From Bacillota bacterium (lineage in GTDB: Bacteria; Bacillota; Clostridia; Clostridiales; Caloramatoraceae): 10,363 nucleotides of DNA. Shown here one piece after another: positions 5,723 through 10,363 of the stretch. The notes under the pieces were generated by a model. That model made no database searches and was not told the origin of the DNA. It was given only the letters and a program-made list of their open reading frames with translations. Numbering within the stretch: position 1 is the first letter of the stretch; every line of letters begins with the position of its first letter. The DNA lies in contig JAEZLD010000062.1 of the NCBI GenBank assembly GCA_023415335.1, positions 1 to 10,363 of the forward strand, given 5' to 3'. A program made the position numbers and the translations under genes.

Positions 5723-7069
5723 TTAGCCCTTATTCTTTTTACTTATACTATGTTTTGCATACTGCTCAAGGACCTGCTTATTATTTTCAAGCTGTCCATC
5801 AATTACCATACCAAGCAACTCATCTAAGAGACTTCCTATTTCCCTTCCCTGCTTCATGCCAAGGCTCATAAGGTCTCCTCCATTTATTTCAAGGGTGTTT
5901 TTAGAAAAGCACTCTCCCTTTTCAATTATATTGACTGCAATTTCCTCTATTTTGTTGCAGTGTTCAATAGATTTATTATAAAATTCAGGACTTTGGCCCC
6001 TGCTGTCAGCTCTCTTAAGCTTCATGAGCTGGAAGAAGACCTCTGGAGAAAGCTTTCCCAGGCTTCTTCTCACAGACCTTTCATCCTCCTCCACTCTCAT
6101 GGTATGGTACCTTATAAGCTTAACAACCATATCAGAGGTTTGTTTATCAAGCTTAAGCCTCCTTAGTATGTCCTCAGCAATTTGAGAACTGATAACCTCA
6201 TGCCCATAGAAATGTCCTATGTTTTTATCATCAATTGTAAAGGCTTCAGGCTTTCCTATATCATGGAAAAGGGCGGCAAGTCTAAGTACAGGATTATTTT
6301 CTATGCTGTCCACTACCACGCAGGTATGGGAAAGCAGGTCCAGGTTATGATAGGGGTTTTTCTGGCCAAGGCCCTTCATAGGAAGCAGCTCCGGTATAAA
6401 CACACCTAAAACCTCTATGTTCTCCCTTATTACCTTCCCGGCATTTTCTCCACATAAAAGCTTTATAAGGTCGGAGGCTATCCTCTCTGAGGATATGTTT
6501 TTTAAAAGCCCTCTGCACTTAAATGCAGCAGACCTGGTTTCCTCCTCTATCTCAAAGCCTAAAACTGAAGAAAACCTTATGGCTCTCAGTATCCTTAGTG
6601 CATCCTCACCGAACCTTACCTCAGGGTCTCCCACAGCCCTTATTATCCTGTTTTGTATATCCACAGCTCCTCCGAAGTAATCCACAATATCCCCATCAGC
6701 ATCTGCAGCTATGGCGTTCATTGTAAAATCCCGTCTGGCTGCATCCTCCCGGAGGCTTTTAGTGAAGCTTACCTTATCCGGATGCCTTCCATCAGAATAG
6801 CCGCAGTCTATACGGTAGGTGGTTATCTCCAATGGCTCTTCATTTATAATTACGGTAACAGTACCATGCTTTATGCCTGTTTCAATCACCTTAAATGCCT
6901 TAAATACCTCTTTTATTTCCTCAGGTTCGGCACTGGTGGTTATGTCTATATCTCCAGGCTCCCTTCCCATGAGGTAATCCCTTACACAGCCACCTATTAT
7001 ATATGCCTCGTAGCCCCTCTCCTCAAGCATGCTTAAAGCCAGAGCAGCCTCTCTATTTACGCTGAACAT
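5723..7069 (-). CDS. cca: CCA-adding tRNA nucleotidyltransferase with HD domain
   Basis: A 448-residue class II CCA-adding enzyme, which builds or repairs the 3' CCA end of tRNAs in the cytosol using CTP and ATP. The head domain shows GGCVRD at 26-31 and DID with catalytic D40 and D42. RRDFTMNA at 112-119 and GEDALRILRAIRF at 154-166 belong to the neck and nucleotide-binding region. A C-terminal HD domain follows with H248 and HD at 269-270 (LFHDIGKP), as in many bacterial enzymes with phosphohydrolase activity. ATG 7069 is preferred because GGGAG lies seven bases upstream; the in-frame GTG at 7096 would add nine residues and has no comparable site. It heads an operon with the DUF2500 and DUF1287 genes. 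Its promoter lies in the divergent region shared with the sigma-like fusion gene. Confidence 0.93.
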   Translation of the reverse strand: MFSVNREAALALSMLEERGYEAYIIGGCVRDYLMGREPGDIDITTSAEPEEIKEVFKAFKVIETGIKHGTVTVIINEEPLEITTYRIDCGYSDGRHPDKVSFTKSLREDAARRDFTMNAIAADADGDIVDYFGGAVDIQNRIIRAVGDPEVRFGEDALRILRAIRFSSVLGFEIEEETRSAAFKCRGLLKNISSERIASDLIKLLCGENAGKVIRENIEVLGVFIPELLPMKGLGQKNPYHNLDLLSHTCVVVDSIENNPVLRLAALFHDIGKPEAFTIDDKNIGHFYGHEVISSQIAEDILRRLKLDKQTSDMVVKLIRYHTMRVEEDERSVRRSLGKLSPEVFFQLMKLKRADSRGQSPEFYNKSIEHCNKIEEIAVNIIEKGECFSKNTLEINGGDLMSLGMKQGREIGSLLDELLGMVIDGQLENNKQVLEQYAKHSISKKNKG

Positions 7070-7131
7070 ATCAACACTCCCGTTTCTTCTGCACACATGT
7101 ACGTATAATTACTATGACATTAATTATTATT

Positions 7132-7140
7132 AGTATATCA
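7132..7140 (-). promoter_or_regulatory. Extended -10 promoter for the cca operon
   Basis: The minus strand reads TGATATACT (7140-7132), an extended -10 element with five of six TATAAT bases. The matching -35 position is a T-run, so recognition would rely on the extended element. A palindrome TCATATGA (7138-7145) overlaps it. The 7070-7257 gap contains this promoter, the divergent one near 7210 and otherwise only AT-rich DNA. Confidence 0.5.
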
Positions 7141-7206
7141 TATGACCAAATTTTAAAAAATCATTTCAAAACATACTGAATAAATATATGTTATTTTATT
7201 CCAATT

Positions 7207-7215
7207 TGTTATAAT
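7207..7215 (+). promoter_or_regulatory. Extended -10 promoter for the sigma-like fusion gene
   Basis: TGTTATAAT is a perfect TATAAT with the TGn extension. The -35 position is poor (TATGTT). Transcription would begin near 7222, giving a leader of about 36 bases that contains the strong AGGGAGG site at 7245-7251. Confidence 0.6.
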
Positions 7216-7257
7216 TTTATTATGTACTATTAACTGTATTTTCCAGGGAGGAAAACC

Positions 7258-9087
7258 ATGCGTACTAAAAAGAGCTTTAATAACAAAGCCGTCTTTGACG
7301 AGAAATATGCCCTATATGGAGACATGCTTTATAAGCTTGGAATTATATATTTTGGTCCAGGGAATAATAACCAAACGTGTCAGGAGGCTATGGTGGAAGC
7401 CTTCCTCTGGCTGCTTACAAGAAAAAAGGAGTTTAAGACTCCTGAGGAAGAAAAGCTGGAGCTTCTAAGACATATGGTGCTTATATGTGAAAGCAAATCA
7501 AGAAGGAAATCAAAGACAGTTCCTGAAGAAGAGAAAGGAATGTCTGAGGATGCCTTATACTCAGAATCCATAGGCATGCTGGAGGGGATTTATGGGCTTC
7601 CTGGAAAATATAAGCCTGTACTGCACCTGGCTCTTTATGAAGGTCTGGACATACCCTGCATATCCAAAATACTTTACATAACAAGACCTATTGTAAAGAA
7701 GCTTCTTGTGAAGGGAACGGAGCTTATGGAAATGGTCCTGGAAAGGAAGCTGGATTGCGAGTACTACCACCACATGCTGGAGGAGTGCTGGCCATCCCCT
7801 GAAATAAAGGAAGCTATATACCTTTACCTCACAGAAGGAAAGCCTCATGTGGCGACCTACCTGTCACCGTGGCAAAAGGGTAAAGCTGCCTTAGCTGCAA
7901 TTGCTATAGCTGCTTTATGCATGGGAACTATACGGCTTTATCCAGTGCTTAAGTCTGTCATAAATACAAAATATGCTTTCATGAACGGCACTATACGCTC
8001 CGTCACACTTAACCGTATACATGAAAATGACACTCCTGGTGTATTGCTTGCTTATTCTGAGAACGGCTATCAGGGCTACACCCTTAATGGAAATTCGTTA
8101 GAACCTCTTGAAACCAAACACATAACTAAAACCATTGATTATGCAGGGCAAGAATTTCTGGCAGACTTTTACTATTGCATAAAGGATGGCCATCTGGCTG
8201 TTCTTGACAATAATGTTCGTAATGATATAGCATTTGCATCTATATTACCGAACGATTATGTCACAGAAAAGATTCTGGTAACATTATGCAGTCACGATAA
8301 CGATGGAAATTCCTTTTATTATCCACTTATAATGGACATAAACACACTGGAAACTACTGACTTTATTTCAAACTGTGGGATTTCAGACTTTGACTATGAT
8401 ATTAATGTTGATTTAAATGAACGCCTTCCAAGGGCAATAATTTGTACTAAGAATAAGGATATATATTATTTAGATATAAACTCCTCATCCTCTATTAAAT
8501 TTGCGAACATTGGAAACGACTATTTAAACTCAGCATATTTCTATAACGATGAAACGATAATATACAGTATTAAACCCAATGAAGCATCTGTACAAAGCAA
8601 TGTGACTAGTTACTATGAATATTCCATAAACACAAACACCGTAAGAAAATGCTATGAATATGATTCTGACAATGAAATTCGTTATTTTGGCAATGCTGAT
8701 ACTGTTTTATTGAAAAAACCTGACAATACTTGCTCCATAGTGGATATCAGCTCCTGGGCATCCACCAACATTCCAAATATGCAAAATGTGGATGAACTAT
8801 ATTTACTTCCGAGGTTCAGCCCTGATGAAAGGCATATTTTATTTGAACCCCATTGTAATGCACCAGCAATAAATAAAATTTACATATATGACACAAGAGC
8901 AAACGAAACTTCAATTCTCAATCTATCAGATTATAAGGATGTATACTTCACTTACTCCTTCTGGTATGATAATGACCATATTGCACTGTGTAAAGGGGAT
9001 TCAACACCCATTAGCACCGATTCCTCTGATCCAGGAGCAGAGCGTCCATCCACTCTATGGATATTTGATATAAACAAGCTGCATTAG
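7258..9087 (+). CDS. ECF-sigma-like domain fused to a membrane span and beta-propeller-like outer domain
   Basis: A 609-residue single-pass membrane protein of unusual architecture. Residues about 15-85 resemble sigma region 2 and 104-160 resemble region 4 of ECF sigma factors. The segment from IGMLEGIYGLPGKYK to KGTELM aligns without gaps to region 4 of the sigma encoded at 9225, sharing KY, HL, YEG and IL positions. A linker (160-207) leads to a membrane span at about 208-229 (ALAAIAIAALCMG). The remaining 380 residues should lie outside and contain short strand repeats of propeller type, clearest at PRFSPDERHILFE followed by IYIYD and at TLWIFDINK (PD40/TolB-like). Region 2.4 lacks the conserved tryptophan and asparagine of the neighbour, and the arginine-rich recognition helix is altered. 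ATG 7258 has AGGGAGG six bases upstream. It could be a tethered sigma, a sigma mimic or a sensor; no function is established. Confidence 0.8.
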   Translation: MRTKKSFNNKAVFDEKYALYGDMLYKLGIIYFGPGNNNQTCQEAMVEAFLWLLTRKKEFKTPEEEKLELLRHMVLICESKSRRKSKTVPEEEKGMSEDALYSESIGMLEGIYGLPGKYKPVLHLALYEGLDIPCISKILYITRPIVKKLLVKGTELMEMVLERKLDCEYYHHMLEECWPSPEIKEAIYLYLTEGKPHVATYLSPWQKGKAALAAIAIAALCMGTIRLYPVLKSVINTKYAFMNGTIRSVTLNRIHENDTPGVLLAYSENGYQGYTLNGNSLEPLETKHITKTIDYAGQEFLADFYYCIKDGHLAVLDNNVRNDIAFASILPNDYVTEKILVTLCSHDNDGNSFYYPLIMDINTLETTDFISNCGISDFDYDINVDLNERLPRAIICTKNKDIYYLDINSSSSIKFANIGNDYLNSAYFYNDETIIYSIKPNEASVQSNVTSYYEYSINTNTVRKCYEYDSDNEIRYFGNADTVLLKKPDNTCSIVDISSWASTNIPNMQNVDELYLLPRFSPDERHILFEPHCNAPAINKIYIYDTRANETSILNLSDYKDVYFTYSFWYDNDHIALCKGDSTPISTDSSDPGAERPSTLWIFDINKLH

Positions 9088-9092
9088 CACAC

Positions 9093-9128
9093 GTTGGGGG
9101 CTTCATTTTGACAAATGAAGCCCCCAAC
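9093..9128. terminator. Perfect 16-bp hairpin after the sigma-like fusion gene, no T-run
   Basis: GTTGGGGGCTTCATTT (9093-9108) and AAATGAAGCCCCCAAC (9113-9128) are exact complements around loop TGAC. It starts five bases after the stop codon, where a terminator is expected. Neither strand has a U-tract: the plus side continues TAATATAATAAA. Its loop overlaps the -35 box of the next promoter. Confidence 0.6.
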
Positions 9129-9137
9129 TAATATAAT
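9108..9137 (+). promoter_or_regulatory. Consensus sigma-A promoter for the ECF sigma gene
   Basis: A perfect TTGACA (9108-9113) and a perfect TATAAT (9132-9137) are separated by 18 bases. Transcription would start near 9144, giving an 80-base leader to the GTG start. The -35 overlaps the hairpin loop and the spacer is mostly the hairpin's right arm. No ECF-type -35 (GAAC-like) with a CGTC-like -10 is evident here, so self-activation of the sigma gene is not supported. Confidence 0.65.
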
Positions 9138-9224
9138 AAACCCAAATATGTTAATATAAATTATTTATTATTGAAAAATATCCCCCTTTTAAATTGAGTT
9201 ATAAGTGAAAGGAGCTGAACAGCT

Positions 9225-9713
9225 GTGGAACGTTCATTTGAGCTCAATGAACGCGTCATGCATGTAGTATATACCTATTCATCAAGCCTGATTAAAATAG
9301 CCTTTACCTATGTAAAGAACATACATGATGCAGAAGAGATAACACAGGAAACCTACTTGGCATACCTCCAGCAGAGGCCCCAGTTCAAGGACGATGAACA
9401 CGAAAAAGCCTGGCTTATAAGGGTTGCTATAAATAAAAGTAAAAACCTGCTGAAATCATCCTGGTTCAGGAAAAGAAGGGAGCTTTCCGATGATTTAAGC
9501 TACATGCCTGAGGAGGATAGCCAAATACTTCAGAGTGTGCTTTCACTGGAAGAGAAATATCGGGTGCCCATACATCTTTATTATTACGAGGGCTATTCCA
9601 TAAATGAAATAGCCGCCATCCTCAATGCCAGGCCTGCTACCATAGGCACAAGGCTTGCCAGAGGACGACAGATCCTAAAATCAAAAATAGGGGGATTTGA
9701 TGATGAGCAATAA
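9225..9713 (+). CDS. ECF (group IV) RNA polymerase sigma factor
   Basis: A 162-residue sigma factor that would direct core RNA polymerase to stress- or envelope-responsive promoters. Region 2 spans about 15-80, with DAEEITQETYLAY at 35-47 and the -10 binding segment AWLIRVAINKSKNLL at 62-76. Region 4 spans about 100-152, with EEKYRVPIHLYYYEGYS and the helix-turn-helix recognition segment ATIGTRLARGRQ. Length and spacing are typical of stand-alone ECF factors. It starts with GTG; AAAGGAG lies 10 bases upstream, slightly far, but the next in-frame ATG at codon 12 has no site. Its last codons overlap the start of the anti-sigma-like gene by 11 bases, which implies translational coupling and a sigma/anti-sigma pair. 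The target regulon cannot be read from the window. Confidence 0.92.
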   Translation: MERSFELNERVMHVVYTYSSSLIKIAFTYVKNIHDAEEITQETYLAYLQQRPQFKDDEHEKAWLIRVAINKSKNLLKSSWFRKRRELSDDLSYMPEEDSQILQSVLSLEEKYRVPIHLYYYEGYSINEIAAILNARPATIGTRLARGRQILKSKIGGFDDEQ

Positions 9714-10363
9714 ATATAAAAAGTCAATAGACCAGATTAAAGCCAGTGATGATTTTAAAGACCGGACAATCTCAATTTTAGAAAAGGAATGCATAAATAA
9801 TAATCCAGTTAAAAGGAAAAGCTTCAACAGGAGAGGTCTTGCCCTTGGCCTTTCAGCAGCAGTGCTTGTACTTGCCTTAGGAATAACCTCCATATCAAAG
9901 CTTTTATCTAAATCAGCTTTTGATTTTACCCTATCCAAGGACGTCAAGGCAGTATATACCACAAAGGCTCCAGCCCAGTCAGCAAAGGCCGACCTTGTAT
10001 GGCTCACAGAGGAGGAGATGGTTAATCAGTGGAGTGACATTATAGTAAGCGGCACAGTAGAGGAGATTAAAAATATAAAGCTCACAATAGGAGGCTCTGT
10101 AAACTACAATTCCATAGTAACCCTTCAGGTTGACCAGACAATCAAGGGAGATGCAGTCCCAGGTAGTACCGTACAGGTGCTTATGCCCTGCCCCATAGGA
10201 GTTGACGGCTATAAGGTTGAGGACACGGATGTGGCAGCCTGCCTGTCCGAGGGCAGCAATGCAATACTTCTTGCAAAGGAATATGATAAGGACAGCATAT
10301 GGCAGGAGGGCGGGGGTACCCTTTACCTTATGGAGCTATGTCCATATGGGGTGGCTGACGGAT
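9703..10363 (+). CDS. Membrane anti-sigma factor-like protein, cut by the window edge
   Basis: The frame is open from ATG 9703 to the window edge, giving 220 codons with the C-terminus missing. A short charged cytosolic segment of about 40 residues (SIDQIKASDDFKDRTI) precedes a membrane span near 44-65 (LALGLSAAVLVLALGI). The rest should be extracytoplasmic. It includes SDIIVSGTVEEI and TLQVDQTIKGD, a beta-rich pattern seen in secreted domains of unknown function, and several cysteines. No HxxxCxxC zinc motif is present, so it is not a classical ZAS anti-sigma. AGGGGG at 9689-9694 lies eight bases upstream; ATG 9700 is an alternative one codon earlier. Overlap with the sigma gene is the main reason for the anti-sigma call. 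Confidence 0.75.
   Translation, partial: MSNKYKKSIDQIKASDDFKDRTISILEKECINNNPVKRKSFNRRGLALGLSAAVLVLALGITSISKLLSKSAFDFTLSKDVKAVYTTKAPAQSAKADLVWLTEEEMVNQWSDIIVSGTVEEIKNIKLTIGGSVNYNSIVTLQVDQTIKGDAVPGSTVQVLMPCPIGVDGYKVEDTDVAACLSEGSNAILLAKEYDKDSIWQEGGGTLYLMELCPYGVADG

Noticed and set aside
7070..7096. Longer cca product starting at GTG 7096
   Set aside because: It lacks a ribosome binding site; GGGAG at 7077-7081 fits ATG 7069.
9681..10007. 108-codon minus-strand open frame opposite the anti-sigma-like gene
   Set aside because: It is antisense to a well-supported frame with a membrane span and coupled start, and has no ribosome binding site or family resemblance.
1..10363. tRNA, rRNA, CRISPR or mobile elements
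   Set aside because: No cloverleaf-like segments, regularly spaced repeats, transposase or integrase motifs were found on either strand.

Overview
The window looks like chromosomal DNA from a low- to moderate-GC clostridial Firmicute. The signs are AT-rich intergenic spacers, strong GGAGG-type ribosome binding sites, frequent ATA/AGA/AGG/CTT codons, GTG starts, sigma-A promoters with extended -10 elements, and families common in clostridia (DUF2500, DUF1287, an ECF sigma/anti-sigma pair, a PyrR-type leader). I see no rRNA, tRNA, CRISPR array, insertion sequence or phage gene.

Layout. (1) On the minus strand, 1-1990 holds a TVP38/TMEM64 (DedA-like) membrane protein followed by a TIM-barrel sugar phosphate isomerase/epimerase. 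A terminator-like hairpin lies between the two, and two dyads lie upstream of the first gene's promoter. (2) 1920-3645, minus strand, is a single-gene unit for an NCS2 uracil permease. It has a sigma-A promoter, an attenuator leader that folds like a PyrR site, and its own terminator. (3) 3700-4567, plus strand, is a HAD phosphatase ending in a bidirectional terminator. (4) 4572-7140, minus strand, is a tightly packed operon: CCA-adding enzyme (cca), a DUF2500 membrane protein, then a DUF1287 NlpC/P60-like cell-envelope protein. (5) 7200-10363, plus strand, is a signalling region. It has a 609-residue protein with an ECF-sigma-like cytoplasmic half, one membrane span and a beta-propeller-like outer half. 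A canonical ECF sigma gene follows, overlapping a membrane anti-sigma-like gene that runs off the right edge.

How the parts may work together. Regions 1-4 are ordinary housekeeping: pyrimidine salvage under attenuation, tRNA maturation, envelope maintenance and a metabolite phosphatase. Region 5 is the most interesting. A sigma-factor fold appears fused to a membrane anchor and a putative outer sensor, with several DNA-contact residues of the neighbouring sigma not conserved. It lies directly upstream of a real sigma/anti-sigma pair whose sigma it resembles. The sigma gene appears to be driven by a consensus sigma-A promoter whose -35 box overlaps the loop of a perfect 16-bp hairpin at the end of the fusion gene. 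I infer a membrane-tethered sigma, or a sigma mimic, feeding into the pair; the sequence alone cannot choose between these.
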